A stretch of 64,000 bases of DNA from an uncultured Novosphingobium sp. (GTDB lineage Bacteria > Pseudomonadota > Alphaproteobacteria > Sphingomonadales > Sphingomonadaceae). The DNA is taken from positions 1-64,000 of the forward strand of contig CAMPHR010000004.1 in assembly GCA_946886075.1 (NCBI GenBank). Reading direction: 5' to 3'. The notes under the pieces are model-generated. The model was not told the origin of the DNA. It saw only the letters and a list, made by a program, of their open reading frames with translations, and ran no database searches. The stretch's first letter is position 1, and the number at the start of each line of letters is the position of its first letter. Made by a program: the position numbers and the translations under genes. Of the stretch, positions 36,612-45,418 are shown piece by piece.

Positions 36612-36658
36612 CAGGGCAAGGCGGCGTTGCTGCGGCAGCATTTGTAACGGGGGATGAG

Positions 36659-37393
36659 ATGGCTGTTTTTCTTCGCGCCGCCAGCGCATTGGCCTGCTGC
36701 CTGATGCTGGGCGCATGCCTGGTGACGCCGGGCAAGTTTGAATCCACCCTCGACATCCGCGCGGACCGGCAGTTCAGCTTTACCTACAAGGGCGAGATCA
36801 TTTCGTCCGACATGAAGGGGTTGGGATCGTCCGGCGAGGATTTGATCGGGGACGACGCGCCGGAGAAGAAGGACAGCGCCCTGCACAAGACGGCGATGCA
36901 GAAGGGTTCCGGGGGGTCGTTCGTTAATGGAAGCGCTTCGGGCGACGAGGCGCAGATGCAGGCGATTGCCGCTGCTTTGTCGAAGGAAAAGGGGTTCCGC
37001 TCGGCGCGCTACATGGGCAATCACCGGTTCGAGATCGACTATGCGATCAGCGGGCGGCTGACGCACAATTTCCTCTTCCCCTTCAACAGCGACGCGGAGA
37101 TTGTCCTGCCCTTCGTCGCGGTCGAGCTGCGCAGCGATGACCGGGTGCGGGTGAAGGCGCCGGGCTATTCCAACGGGTTCGACAAGAGCCGCGAACCGAT
37201 GGGACAAAGCGGCCCCGGCGAGGATGCGTCAAAGGCGCTCGACGGCCACTTCACACTGACCACGGACGCGGAGATCGTCAGCCAGAATCAGGAAGAGGGC
37301 GCGCAGAGCGTCGCCGGGGGTAAGAAGATCGTCTGGCGGATCACGCCGCTCACCAGCGAGGCGCCCATGGCGACGCTGCGCGTCAGCCGGTGA
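36659..37393 (+). CDS. Putative lipoprotein of unknown function
   Basis: A 244-residue protein with a lipoprotein signal, AASALACCLMLGACLVTPG, giving a lipobox Cys near residue 20. The mature part is mostly beta-rich and polar, with KFESTLDIRADRQFSFTYKGEII near its start. From memory this resembles uncharacterised sphingomonad lipoproteins, but I assign no function. It stands between rlmB and the convergent ferredoxin gene, in the same direction as rlmB with a 47-base gap. Confidence 0.75.
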   Translation: MAVFLRAASALACCLMLGACLVTPGKFESTLDIRADRQFSFTYKGEIISSDMKGLGSSGEDLIGDDAPEKKDSALHKTAMQKGSGGSFVNGSASGDEAQMQAIAAALSKEKGFRSARYMGNHRFEIDYAISGRLTHNFLFPFNSDAEIVLPFVAVELRSDDRVRVKAPGYSNGFDKSREPMGQSGPGEDASKALDGHFTLTTDAEIVSQNQEEGAQSVAGGKKIVWRITPLTSEAPMATLRVSR

Positions 37394-37414
37394 AGGGCGC
37401 CCCGATGAGGAGGA

Positions 37415-37732
37415 TCAGTCTTCCGGCGCGATGGTGACGCGCAGGCCGTCCAGATCTTCGTTCATCACCAGCTGGCACGACAGGCGGCTGCTTTCGTTGC
37501 GATGATCCGAGCTGTCGAGCAGGTCGTTTTCGTCTTCGCTGAGCGCAGGCAGCTTTTCAGCGAAGGCGGGGTCGACATAGACATGGCAGGTCGCGCAGGA
37601 GCAGCAACCGCCGCACAGCGCCAGAAGCTCATCAAAGCCATTGTCGCGGATGACTTCCATCACGGACAGGCCGCTGTCGCCCTCGACAGCCTGCTCTTCA
37701 CCCGCACGGTTGACCACTATCAGTTTAGGCAT
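37415..37732 (-). CDS. Adrenodoxin-type [2Fe-2S] ferredoxin
   Basis: A 105-residue ferredoxin with the cluster ligands C-x5-C-x2-C in [15 protein letters not shown] and a fourth Cys in RLSCQLV about 37 residues later. Extra Cys residues lie inside the first motif. [19 protein letters not shown] is the acidic partner-binding helix of adrenodoxin/putidaredoxin-type proteins. Such ferredoxins pass electrons to cytochromes P450, Rieske oxygenases or Fe-S assembly. No redox partner is encoded nearby. I start at MPKLIVVN (37732); an upstream ATG at 37756 adds eight residues outside the fold. Confidence 0.92.
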   Translation of the reverse strand: MPKLIVVNRAGEEQAVEGDSGLSVMEVIRDNGFDELLALCGGCCSCATCHVYVDPAFAEKLPALSEDENDLLDSSDHRNESSRLSCQLVMNEDLDGLRVTIAPED

Positions 37733-37807
37733 GTACCTCGATCCCAAATTTTCCACCGCCGCTCATAGGCGGGGGAGCCGATAAATCAAGCCGGAAGCAA
37801 GCAGAGC

Positions 37808-38425
37808 ATGGTCACAACCCCCGAGCAGCTGCGCGACAGCCTGGACGCGATCGCCGTCCTTGAGCCCGGCTTTGCCGCTGCGCTGGCGCGTGTCGGCTAT
37901 CCCCTGCCGCGCGTCCGGGAGCCGGGATATGAGACGCTGCTGCGCACCATTGTCGGCCAGCAGGTGAGCGTCGCGGCGGCGGCGGCCGTGTGGCGCAAGC
38001 TGGAGGCGGAGCTGGGCGAAGGATGCGCGCCGGAGCAGTTGCTCGCCCGCGATTTCGACGCGCTACGCGCCTGTGGCCTGTCGCGCCAGAAGCAGGGCTA
38101 TGCCCGCAGCCTCGCTGAACTGGTCACCAGCGGTCAGATCGACCTGCATGCCCTGCCAGAGGATGATGAGGAGGCGATCGCCCTTCTCACCCAGGTGAAG
38201 GGCATCGGCCGCTGGTCAGCCGAAATCTACCTGCTGTTCGCTGAAGGACGGCCCGATGTCTGGCCCGCTGGCGACCTGGCCGTGCAGATAGAGGTGGGCC
38301 GCATCCTTGGCCTGCCCGAGAGGCCCAGCGAGCGGCAGACCCGCGCGCTTGCGGAACGCTGGCGGCCCCACAGGGGCGCTGCCGCGATCATGGCCTGGCA
38401 TCATTATAATACGGAGGTTCTTTAA
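37808..38425 (+). CDS. AlkA-type DNA-3-methyladenine glycosylase
   Basis: A 205-residue DNA glycosylase of the HhH-GPD superfamily that would remove alkylated purines as the first step of base excision repair. The helix-hairpin-helix is LTQVKGIGRWSAEIYLLF near residues 127-144, and the catalytic Asp follows in VWPAGDLAVQ. It lacks the N-terminal domain of E. coli AlkA and the Cys-rich iron-sulfur loop of Nth/MutY, which fits the short alphaproteobacterial type. A 75-residue gene follows four bases after its stop. Confidence 0.9.
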   Translation: MVTTPEQLRDSLDAIAVLEPGFAAALARVGYPLPRVREPGYETLLRTIVGQQVSVAAAAAVWRKLEAELGEGCAPEQLLARDFDALRACGLSRQKQGYARSLAELVTSGQIDLHALPEDDEEAIALLTQVKGIGRWSAEIYLLFAEGRPDVWPAGDLAVQIEVGRILGLPERPSERQTRALAERWRPHRGAAAIMAWHHYNTEVL

Positions 38426-38429
38426 GCTC

Positions 38430-38657
38430 ATGTCCCTGCCCCATGCCCGCTACATCGTCCTGGAACATGAGGGCGTTTGGAAGATCAACCTCGACAATCG
38501 CTATTATGGGCCGTTCGCCACGCGCGAAGCCGCTATCGAGAACGCGACCGAGACGGCGCGCAAGGCCGGTGACCGCGGCTATACCGCCAGCGTGATGTTG
38601 ATGCAGGGGACGAAATTCGAGACGCTTTGGACCAACCAGCCGGACGAGGCGGCCTGA
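38430..38657 (+). CDS. Small conserved hypothetical protein after the glycosylase
   Basis: A 75-residue cytoplasmic protein reading MSLPHARYIVLEHEGVWKIN at the start, then YYGPFATREAAIENATETAR and a YTASVMLMQGTKFETLW end. The pattern of a short beta-hairpin followed by a helix with TREAA resembles DUF2188-type proteins that match query text to a G/W-rich repeat. GGAGG lies about 13 bases before the ATG. It begins four bases after the glycosylase stop and is surely co-transcribed. I assign no function. Confidence 0.75.
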   Translation: MSLPHARYIVLEHEGVWKINLDNRYYGPFATREAAIENATETARKAGDRGYTASVMLMQGTKFETLWTNQPDEAA

Positions 38658-38727
38658 AAATCTTTCAGTTTTGGGAACCAGATGGCGGGTTCGGCATTTA
38701 TCGCCTCCAAGTTCCGCGGGCTGAGGC

Positions 38728-39165
38728 ATGAGTAAGAAGGTCTTAATCGTAGAAGACGAAATTTTCGTCGCACTCGAAATCGAGCAGATCGTTGAAGACG
38801 CTGGCTTTGCCGTCAGCGCCATTGCTGCTGATCGTGAAAGCGCGCTCATTGCGGCCAATGATTGCGACATCGCGCTGGTCGATCTCAACCTGCGCGATGG
38901 ACCGACCGGCCCCGCCATCGGGTTGGAGCTTGCCGCTCAATATGGCGTGCAGGTGATCTACGTGACCGCCAATCCCGCGCAGATCGGCGCCGCGGCCGAA
39001 GCCGCGCTGGGGGTCATAACCAAGCCGTTCCGCGCCCATAGCATCGCCGAGACGTTGCGCCTGGTGGCGTCGGAACAGCAGGATCTGGAAACGGCCGAGA
39101 TATTCGGCTTTACGCCATTTCCACCTTCGCGCGGCTCATGGAACGGAATGGAATCCGCAGGCTGA
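38728..39165 (+). CDS. Single-domain response regulator
   Basis: A 145-residue receiver protein. KVLIVEDEIFVALEIEQIVE supplies the acidic pocket, Asp in CDIALVDLNLRDG is the phosphorylation site near residue 54, VIYVTANP carries the conserved Thr, and VITKPFRAHSIAETL the Lys. There is no output domain, so it probably acts by protein contact or as a phosphate relay, as is common with HWE kinases. Its last 56 bases overlap the end of the convergent HWE kinase gene, an arrangement suggesting they form one signalling unit. Confidence 0.92.
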   Translation: MSKKVLIVEDEIFVALEIEQIVEDAGFAVSAIAADRESALIAANDCDIALVDLNLRDGPTGPAIGLELAAQYGVQVIYVTANPAQIGAAAEAALGVITKPFRAHSIAETLRLVASEQQDLETAEIFGFTPFPPSRGSWNGMESAG

Positions 39166-40633
39166 TCGCCAGGCCTTCAGGCCGCCAGTCGCGCTCCATG
39201 CGGCCGCCCAATTGACGTTCCGCGCTCAGCTGCATCAGGCGGCTGCCAAAGCCCTCGCGGCTTGACGGCGTGACTGCCGGGCCACCTTCTTCGCGCCATT
39301 CGATGCAGATATCCGCGCCATCCCGCTGGACGTCGATGAGCACGCGCCCCTGCGACACGGACAGCGCGCCATATTTCGCGGCATTGGTCGCAAGTTCGTG
39401 GAAGAGCAGCGCGAGCGGCGTTGCAGAGCGGTCATCGATCGCCGGATTGTCACCCGACAGGACGATCCGCTTGCCCCCCGCATCATCATAGGGCGCGAAA
39501 ATCTGCTCCAATATGCCGTGCAGCCGTCCCTGCTGCATGTCTTCGTCGGCTTCGTCGCTGTGAGGCCTGATGAAATCATGCGCCCGACCCAAAGCCATAA
39601 TCCGGTCGCGCAGATCATCTGCGGCAACCCGGATCGAGGGATTTTGCCGCGCAGACAGGCCGATGAGCCCCGCGATGACCGAAAAGATATTCTTGATCCG
39701 GTGCGACAGTTCGTGCGCGATGATCTCACGCTCTTCCATCATCAGCTTCTGCTCATGGATTTCGGTGCAGGTGCCGATCCAGCGCGTGATCCTGCCCTCG
39801 CCGTCGCGAATCGGCAGCGCCCGGCCCAGGGTCCAGCGATATTCGCCGCTGTGATGGAGCAGGCGATATTCTATCTCATAAGGCTCGCCGGTCTTGAGCG
39901 AATGGCGCCACCGTTGCCACGCGCGCTCCCGGTCGTCCGGATGGAAGGTGCCGTTCCAGCCATCCCCGTCCGTGGAGCCGCCGGACACGCCGGTATATTC
40001 ATACCAGCGCGCATTATAATAATCATGATAGCCATCGGGCAGCGTAGACCAGACCATCTGCGGCATGGTGTCGGCCAATGTCCGGAACAGCCGGTCGCTC
40101 TCCGCCACCGCCTCCGCATCCTTGACCTGCCGGGCGATGATATCCTGATCGCGGCGCCGCCCTTCCAGCTCCACCATCACTTGGCGCGCCAGCAGGGACA
40201 GGCCTTGGCGCTGAAGCGGGGTGAGATCCTCACGCGGCTTGTCATCGATGATGCAAAGCGCGCCGAGCGGCATGCCCTCGCCATTGAGCAGGGGCGCCCC
40301 GGCATAAAACCGGATATGCGGCGAGTTGGTGACGAGGGTGTTTGCCGCAAAGCGCGGATCAATGCTCGCATCCTGCACCACGAAGATGTCGTCGCCCTGC
40401 ATGGCATGGGCGCAGAAGGATACGTCGCGCGATGTCTCTTCGGCATCGAGGCCAGTGCGGGCTAGGAAACGCTGGCGCTCGTCCTCGACGATGCTGACCA
40501 GCGCGATGGGCGCGTCGCACAGCGCGGCGGCGAAGTCGGTTATCTGATCCAGCGTGCGAAAGCCGCCAGCGTCCAGATCATAGCGCGCCAGGAGGGCCGC
40601 GCGATCCGTCTCCAGCCCCGTGCCGTCAGCCAT
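39110..40633 (-). CDS. HWE/HisKA_2-family sensor histidine kinase with GAF and PAS domains
   Basis: A 507-residue soluble kinase. A GAF domain spans about residues 25-165 ([39 protein letters not shown]). A PAS domain with PAC motif spans about 185-300 ([37 protein letters not shown]). The HWE-type core follows, with the phospho-acceptor His in [19 protein letters not shown] near 313 and [18 protein letters not shown] as the N box. There is no transmembrane segment, so the signal is internal, possibly light or redox through PAS. Its ATG overlaps the murA stop by eight bases, and its 3' end overlaps the response-regulator gene on the other strand. Confidence 0.92.
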   Translation of the reverse strand: MADGTGLETDRAALLARYDLDAGGFRTLDQITDFAAALCDAPIALVSIVEDERQRFLARTGLDAEETSRDVSFCAHAMQGDDIFVVQDASIDPRFAANTLVTNSPHIRFYAGAPLLNGEGMPLGALCIIDDKPREDLTPLQRQGLSLLARQVMVELEGRRRDQDIIARQVKDAEAVAESDRLFRTLADTMPQMVWSTLPDGYHDYYNARWYEYTGVSGGSTDGDGWNGTFHPDDRERAWQRWRHSLKTGEPYEIEYRLLHHSGEYRWTLGRALPIRDGEGRITRWIGTCTEIHEQKLMMEEREIIAHELSHRIKNIFSVIAGLIGLSARQNPSIRVAADDLRDRIMALGRAHDFIRPHSDEADEDMQQGRLHGILEQIFAPYDDAGGKRIVLSGDNPAIDDRSATPLALLFHELATNAAKYGALSVSQGRVLIDVQRDGADICIEWREEGGPAVTPSSREGFGSRLMQLSAERQLGGRMERDWRPEGLAISLRIPFRSMSRAKVEMA

Positions 40634-41909
40634 CGCTTACCCGTTCAATGTCCGCGCCCACGGCCGACAATTTTTCCTCGAGCCGTTCATAGCCGCGATC
40701 GAGATGATAGACACGGTTCACCTGCGTCTCCCCTTCCGCCGCGAGCCCGGCGAGAATGAGGCTCATGGACGCACGCAGGTCGGTGGCCATCACCGGCGCG
40801 CCGACAAGGCGATCGACGCCGCGCACCACAGCCGTGCGGCCGTTGACGCCGATGTCCGCCCCCATGCGCGCCAGTTCGGGCACATGCATGTAGCGGTTCT
40901 CGAAAATCGTTTCGGTCAGGACGGATGCGCCATCGGCCTTCGTCAGCATCGCCATGAATTGCGCCTGCATGTCGGTCGGGAAAGCCGGGAAAGGCGCGGT
41001 GGACAAGGTGAGCGGCTTGAGCTTGCCGTCGGCCGAGACCCTGATGCCATTCTTCAACTCATCGACTTGGACGCCCGCGTCGCGCAGGGCGGCGAGGATC
41101 GCATGCATGTCCTCGGCGCAGGCCCCGGCGAGTTCCAGCGAGCCGCCCGTGATCGCCGCTGCGCAGGCATAGCTGCCAGCCTCGATCCGGTCGGGCATGA
41201 CGCTGTAGGTTGCGCCATGCAGCCGCTCCCGGCCGTGAATGATCAGCTTGTCGGTGCCGACGCCCTCGATATCCGCGCCCATCGCGATCAGCAATTTGCA
41301 GAGGTCGACGATTTCCGGCTCGCGCGCGGCATTTTCCAGGACGCAGGTGCCCTTAGCGAGCACCGCCGCCATGAGGGCATTTTCGGTCGCGCCTACCGAC
41401 ACGACCGGGAAAGTGTAGATGCCGCCGGGCAAGCCACCGTCGGGCAGCGAGGCGCGCACATAGCCCGCAGTGATCTCTATCACCGCGCCGAATGCTTCCA
41501 GCGCTTTGAGGTGCAGGTCGATCGGGCGATTGCCGATCGCGCAGCCGCCGGGCAACGAAACCCGCGCTTCGCCCGCGCGCGCAAGCAAGGGACCAAGGAC
41601 GAGGATCGATGCCCGCATCTTGCGCACGATGTCATAGGGCGCCTCAGTCGATGTGACCCGGCCCGCGCGCATCGTCATGACACGCCCGAAATCCTCCGGC
41701 CGTGCGCCTTCGATCATGGTGGACACGCCAAGCTGGTTCAGCAAATGGCCGAAGCTGTCGACGTCCGCCAGCCGGGGCAGATTGCGCAGCGTCACCGGCT
41801 CATCCGTCAGCAGCGCGCAAGGCAGCAGGGTCAGCGCCGCGTTCTTGGCACCGGAGATGGGAAGGCGGCCGCTCAGCACTTTGCCGCCGCGAATATGAAT
41901 GCGGTCCAT
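40626..41909 (-). CDS. murA: UDP-N-acetylglucosamine 1-carboxyvinyltransferase
   Basis: A 427-residue MurA, the first committed enzyme of peptidoglycan synthesis, adding enolpyruvate from PEP to UDP-GlcNAc. The N-terminus [20 protein letters not shown] and the Lys in SGAKNAAL are canonical. The catalytic Cys is present in [16 protein letters not shown], so the enzyme should be fosfomycin-sensitive. The frame extends upstream to 42023, but the added residues are unlike the family; I start at the ATG at 41909. The stop overlaps the start of the HWE kinase by eight bases, making the kinase a coupled second gene. Confidence 0.96.
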   Translation of the reverse strand: MDRIHIRGGKVLSGRLPISGAKNAALTLLPCALLTDEPVTLRNLPRLADVDSFGHLLNQLGVSTMIEGARPEDFGRVMTMRAGRVTSTEAPYDIVRKMRASILVLGPLLARAGEARVSLPGGCAIGNRPIDLHLKALEAFGAVIEITAGYVRASLPDGGLPGGIYTFPVVSVGATENALMAAVLAKGTCVLENAAREPEIVDLCKLLIAMGADIEGVGTDKLIIHGRERLHGATYSVMPDRIEAGSYACAAAITGGSLELAGACAEDMHAILAALRDAGVQVDELKNGIRVSADGKLKPLTLSTAPFPAFPTDMQAQFMAMLTKADGASVLTETIFENRYMHVPELARMGADIGVNGRTAVVRGVDRLVGAPVMATDLRASMSLILAGLAAEGETQVNRVYHLDRGYERLEEKLSAVGADIERVSDG

Positions 41910-42122
41910 CGGCTGGGTTCTTAACGTTAATTGCGTTTGGCGCAAGGCAGGACCGTAGTTCGGAGCCAGGCATGCCTGTGACCGCCGGGGGACGCCTTGG
42001 AAACATTTCCACTTTCCCACCAACGAAATTGATCGAGTTTAGTGCGCGGCCCTAAAATGCAGCCAAAAGACGTGGGGGGCGTTTTGCCACCGTAACGACA
42101 AATTTGATAAAAGGTGCTTTGG

Positions 42123-42857
42123 GTGGCGACAGGTTGTTTCGCGGAAAGGCTCGCAAAGCACGTGCCCTTGTCCGACGAGGAAAGGAACGCGCTTTCCAGA
42201 CTTGAAGAAAATCCGCGCAAGGTGAAGCGCGGGGCGATGATCCAGCGCGTCAATGAGACGGTCACCGAATTGTTCGTCCTGCGCGAGGGGCGGGTGATGA
42301 GCTTCGTGATCCTGCCAGACGGCAGCCGCCAGATTCTGCGCGTCTATTTCCCGGGCGATTTCATCGGGTCCGCCAGCACTATCTACAGCAAGGCGCCCGA
42401 ATCGCTGGTGGCGCTTTCGGACGCAGTCATTTGCCCGTTCGACAAGCATGCGCTGCGCCGGTTGCTGGAGGAATATCCCCGGGTGGCGGCGCTGCTGTTC
42501 CTGCTGTCGAACGCGGAAAAGGTGGCGCTGACCGACCGGCTCGCCTCACTGGGCCGTACATCGGCCAAGGCGCGGGTCGCTTCCTTCCTGCTCGACATTT
42601 TCGACCGGCTGCGGGTCACCGATGACGGCGTCACCGACAGTTTCGACCTCAAACTGACGCAGGAAGAGATTGGCGATGCGATCGGCCTCACCTCCGTCCA
42701 TGTGAACCGCATGGTTCGGCAGATGGAACAGGAAGGGCTGATCAGCCGCGCCAATGGCCGCATCACCCTGCTCGACATGCAGCGGCTGGAAGAGATCGGC
42801 CATTATACCAACCGGCACAAGGATGTGGACCTCGACTGGCTGCCGGGGTTGGGGTGA
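42123..42857 (+). CDS. Crp/Fnr-family transcription regulator
   Basis: A 244-residue regulator with a cyclic-nucleotide-binding-like N-terminal half (MIQRVNETVTELFVLREGRV, YFPGDFIGSASTIY) and a C-terminal helix-turn-helix. The recognition region is LTQEEIGDAIGLTSVHVNRM. The N-terminal half has one Cys after the start and lacks the Cys cluster of Fnr, so it is unlikely to hold an iron-sulfur cluster. AAGGTG precedes the GTG at 42123; a GTG at 42114 is an alternative. It is divergent from murA and convergent with the HNH gene. Its ligand is unknown. Confidence 0.88.
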   Translation: MATGCFAERLAKHVPLSDEERNALSRLEENPRKVKRGAMIQRVNETVTELFVLREGRVMSFVILPDGSRQILRVYFPGDFIGSASTIYSKAPESLVALSDAVICPFDKHALRRLLEEYPRVAALLFLLSNAEKVALTDRLASLGRTSAKARVASFLLDIFDRLRVTDDGVTDSFDLKLTQEEIGDAIGLTSVHVNRMVRQMEQEGLISRANGRITLLDMQRLEEIGHYTNRHKDVDLDWLPGLG

Positions 42858-42885
42858 GCCCCCGCCTGCGGGACGGGGTTGAACA

Positions 42886-43452
42886 TTACGCCAAGAGTTC
42901 GACGTCCCAATAGAGCCAGTCGTGCCAGCTTTCGTGCAGATAGTTGGGCGGGAATGCCCGGCCATGTTCCTGCAATTGCCAGCTGGTCGGGCGGATCGGC
43001 GTCACATGCAGTTGCATATGCGCCTCTTTCGGGGTGCGGCCGCCCTTTTTGAGGTTGCAGGGGGAGCAGGCGGTGGCGACATTTTCCCACGTCGTGCGCC
43101 CGCCCGCGCGGCGCGGGATGACATGGTCGAAAGTCAGGTCGTGCGGCGATCCGCAATACTGGCAGGCGAAGCGATCACGCAGGAAGAGGTTGAAGCGGGT
43201 GAAGGCGGGATGTTCGGACGGCTTCACATATTGCTTGAGCGCGATCACCGACGGGATTTTCATCTGCAAACTGGGGCTGTGGACTTCCCGCTCATAATTG
43301 GCGACGATGTCCACTCGCTCCAAAAAAACCGCCTTGATGGCGGTTTGCCAGGGCCAGAGGCTCAACGGATAATAGCTTAGCGGCGTATAGTCGGCATTCA
43401 GGACCAGCGCCGGACAGTTTTCCGGATGTCGTATCAGGTCGGGATGGTACAT
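42886..43452 (-). CDS. HNH endonuclease domain protein
   Basis: A 188-residue HNH nuclease. The HNH core is FACQYCGSPHDLTFDHVIPR with RRAGGRTTWENVATACSPCN, giving two CxxC zinc-binding pairs and the catalytic His. The N-terminal half ALVLNADYTPLSYYPLSLWP is characteristic of a conserved family of stand-alone HNH proteins of alphaproteobacteria and actinobacteria. They are chromosomal and mostly of unknown role. No restriction methylase, toxin partner or immunity gene is adjacent. It diverges from the GluQ-RS gene across a 95-base gap holding a perfect 20-bp palindrome. Confidence 0.9.
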   Translation of the reverse strand: MYHPDLIRHPENCPALVLNADYTPLSYYPLSLWPWQTAIKAVFLERVDIVANYEREVHSPSLQMKIPSVIALKQYVKPSEHPAFTRFNLFLRDRFACQYCGSPHDLTFDHVIPRRAGGRTTWENVATACSPCNLKKGGRTPKEAHMQLHVTPIRPTSWQLQEHGRAFPPNYLHESWHDWLYWDVELLA

Positions 43453-43478
43453 AAGAACCCTCGAACCCCCAATTGCCA

Positions 43479-43498
43479 GTTCCTGATCGATCAGGAAC
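43479..43498. promoter_or_regulatory. Perfect 20-bp palindrome between divergent genes
   Basis: GTTCCTGATCGATCAGGAAC is a complete palindrome with no spacer, 26 bases from the HNH start and 49 bases from the GluQ-RS start. A symmetric uninterrupted site in a divergent promoter region is typical of an operator for a dimeric regulator that could control both genes. No regulator gene is adjacent. Confidence 0.6.
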
Positions 43499-43547
43499 GT
43501 GACGGCAACATGACAGCATTAACAACCCCGACCCGTCAAGGGCCTGT

Positions 43548-44507
43548 ATGATCCAATCTTCTTCGCCACAGCATGTGGTAACGCGCTTCGCCCCCAGCCC
43601 TACCGGCAGGCTGCATATCGGCCATGGCTGGTCGGCGTTGCTGGCGATGGATTTTGCCCGCGCAAATGGCGGCTTATTTCGGCTTCGGATCGAAGATATC
43701 GATGGCACCCGCAGCCGCCCGGAGCATGTCGCGGGCATCATCGAGGACCTCAACTGGTTGGGGGTGGAGTGGGATGGCGATATCGTCTTCCAGTCGGAGC
43801 GGCTCGATCATTATGACGCGGCGTTGGAAAGATTGCGGCAGATGGGGCTCCTCTACCCCTGCTTTTGCACCCGCGCCGACATCGCCGCCAGCGCGAGCGC
43901 GCCGCATGGACCGGAGGGACCGGTCTATCCTGGGACCTGTCGGGGCCTGCCTCAGGCAGAGCGGGGCAGACGAATTGCGCGGGGCGATCTCCATGCGTGG
44001 CGGATCGATATGGAGCGCGCGGCTGCAGCCACGGGCAAACTGCATTGGAATTCCGCCCCCCTTCCCCCGTCCGGGCTGAGCTTTTCGGAGGCGTCTTCCT
44101 GCCTTCAGGAAAGGGAAATCCTGCGACAGGCTCAGGATGACCGGATGATAGAGGCAATGCCCGAGACCGCAGGCGACGTGGTCCTCGCGCGCAAGGATGC
44201 GCCCGCCAGCTACCATCTGTCCTGTACGCTGGACGATGCGGCCATGGGCGTCACCCATGTGCTGCGCGGGGAAGACCTGTTTGCCGCGACGCATGTCCAC
44301 CGGCTGCTCCAGGCGCTGCTCGACCTGCCGACACCGGTCTATTGCCACCATCCATTGCTCGTCGGCGCGGACGGCAAGCGGCTTGCCAAGCGCGATGGAT
44401 CGATCGCGCTGGCGGACCTGCGCGCCCAGGGCGCCGATCCCGCGACGCTCGCCGCCGATCTGCGGAGCGGGCGCTTTCCGGTTGGCATTTCACTGGCCAA
44501 GGCCTAG
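43548..44507 (+). CDS. gluQ: Glutamyl-Q tRNA(Asp) synthetase, with an in-frame repeat insertion
   Basis: A 319-residue truncated glutamyl-tRNA synthetase that attaches glutamate to queuosine at position 34 of tRNA(Asp). HVVTRFAPSPTGRLHIGHGW has the HIGH-type motif, CFCTRADI is part of the zinc site, VTHVLRGEDLFAATHVHRLL follows, and KRLAKRDGS is the KMSKS equivalent. Typical members are about 280-300 residues; here residues about 171-205 are extra, lie between LHWNSA and GDVVLARKDAP, and include REILRQAQDD. The DNA there is a REP-like palindromic repeat read in frame, with arms at 44075-44091 and 44120-44136. All catalytic motifs remain, so the enzyme is probably still active. Confidence 0.9.
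   Translation: MIQSSSPQHVVTRFAPSPTGRLHIGHGWSALLAMDFARANGGLFRLRIEDIDGTRSRPEHVAGIIEDLNWLGVEWDGDIVFQSERLDHYDAALERLRQMGLLYPCFCTRADIAASASAPHGPEGPVYPGTCRGLPQAERGRRIARGDLHAWRIDMERAAAATGKLHWNSAPLPPSGLSFSEASSCLQEREILRQAQDDRMIEAMPETAGDVVLARKDAPASYHLSCTLDDAAMGVTHVLRGEDLFAATHVHRLLQALLDLPTPVYCHHPLLVGADGKRLAKRDGSIALADLRAQGADPATLAADLRSGRFPVGISLAKA
44066..44140 (+). repeat. REP-like palindromic repeat inside the GluQ-RS gene
   Basis: Two arms of similar sequence face each other: GCTGAGCTTTTCGGAGG (44075-44091) and CCTGCGACAGGCTCAGG (44120-44136), whose complement shares CTGAGC-x-T-x-TCG-x-AGG. Between them lies a second small hairpin, TTCCTG-CCTT-CAGGAA (44096-44111). From memory, GACAGGCTCAGGATGA-like sequences recur between genes in sphingomonads. 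Here the element lies within a coding region without breaking the frame. Confidence 0.6.
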
Positions 44508-44516
44508 TTTAGCGGC

Positions 44517-44750
44517 ATGAACACAATCCTCGTCATCGCGCTCATCCTTGCCATGGCAGCGACGCTCTTTGCCCTCGTCCGGGGCATCATCGCTTTCCTG
44601 CAGACGACCAAGGAGCAGCTGAACGCGCCGGACGGCTCGCCCAGCCCCTCCAGCCTCAAGCAGAACAAGATGATGATGAACCGCATCCTGTTTCAGGCCG
44701 CGGCGATCATCATCGTGGCGATCCTGCTGCTGATGAAGGGCAACGGCTGA
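44517..44750 (+). CDS. Twin transmembrane helix small protein (HIG1-like)
   Basis: A 77-residue protein with two hydrophobic segments, ILVIALILAMAATLFALVRG and ILFQAAAIIIVAILLLM, joined by a polar loop with a basic KQNKMMMNRI turn. Small twin-helix proteins of this layout in alphaproteobacteria belong to the HIG1 family and are tied to respiratory complexes in relatives. It starts nine bases after the GluQ-RS stop and ends seven bases before the adenosyltransferase gene, so the three genes are probably co-transcribed. Confidence 0.8.
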   Translation: MNTILVIALILAMAATLFALVRGIIAFLQTTKEQLNAPDGSPSPSSLKQNKMMMNRILFQAAAIIIVAILLLMKGNG

Positions 44751-44757
44751 TCCGCCG

Positions 44758-45327
44758 ATGGTGAAGCTGAACAAGATCTACACCCGCACCGGCGATGCGG
44801 GCACGACCGGCCTTGTCGATGGGTCGCGCCTGCCCAAACATGCGCCGCGCATGCAGGCGGTCGGCGATGTCGATGAGGCGAACAGCGCGGTCGGCCTTGC
44901 CATCCTCGCCATCGGCGACGCGTCCGAGGCTGATTGGCTGACGACGATCCAGAATGACCTGTTCGATCTGGGCGCGGACCTCGCCACGCCAGTGCCGGAC
45001 GGGCAGGACGAGCCTTGGGCGCTGCGCATCGTCGAGAGCCAGGTGAAGCGGCTGGAAGATCAGATCGACGCCATGAATGCGGATTTGCAGCCGCTCGACA
45101 GCTTCATCCTGCCCGGCGGTTCGCCAGCCGCCGCCGCGATCCATCTTGCGCGCGCTATCACGCGCCGAGCGGAACGCAGTGCTACTGCGGCTGCGGCAGA
45201 CGTGGCGCTGAACCCGCAAGCCCTTGCCTATATAAACCGGCTGTCCGACTTGCTGTTCGTCATGGCCCGCCGCCTGAACGGCAATGGCGCGGCCGATGTG
45301 AAATGGGTGCCCGGCGCGTCGCGCTAG
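44758..45327 (+). CDS. Cob(I)yrinic acid a,c-diamide adenosyltransferase (PduO/MMAB type)
   Basis: A 189-residue ATP:cob(I)alamin adenosyltransferase of the PduO type that makes adenosylcobalamin. The ATP-binding N-terminal motif KIYTRTGDAGTTGLVDGSR is complete, VGDVDEANSAVGLA follows, and ITRRAERSATAAA carries the conserved Arg/Glu of the active site. The length is typical. No other cobalamin gene is near, so it probably serves salvage or a distant B12-dependent enzyme. Confidence 0.94.
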   Translation: MVKLNKIYTRTGDAGTTGLVDGSRLPKHAPRMQAVGDVDEANSAVGLAILAIGDASEADWLTTIQNDLFDLGADLATPVPDGQDEPWALRIVESQVKRLEDQIDAMNADLQPLDSFILPGGSPAAAAIHLARAITRRAERSATAAAADVALNPQALAYINRLSDLLFVMARRLNGNGAADVKWVPGASR

Positions 45328-45418
45328 CTTCGGGCAAGCTTTTCCGCCACGGAACCCAATCCACCTTCCATGCGCTTGTTTTTGCGATTGCAGCACAAGC
45401 CTATCGGAAGGGGCAAGC

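Noticed and set aside
39398..40465. A 355-residue plus-strand reading frame
   Set aside because: It is antisense to the HWE kinase, whose motifs are complete on the other strand.
40620..41924. A 434-residue plus-strand reading frame
   Set aside because: It mirrors murA exactly and is rich in His, Arg and Ala.
42886..43452. The HNH protein as part of a defence island
   Set aside because: No methylase, helicase or other defence gene is adjacent, and it belongs to a chromosomal stand-alone family; a defence role is unsupported.
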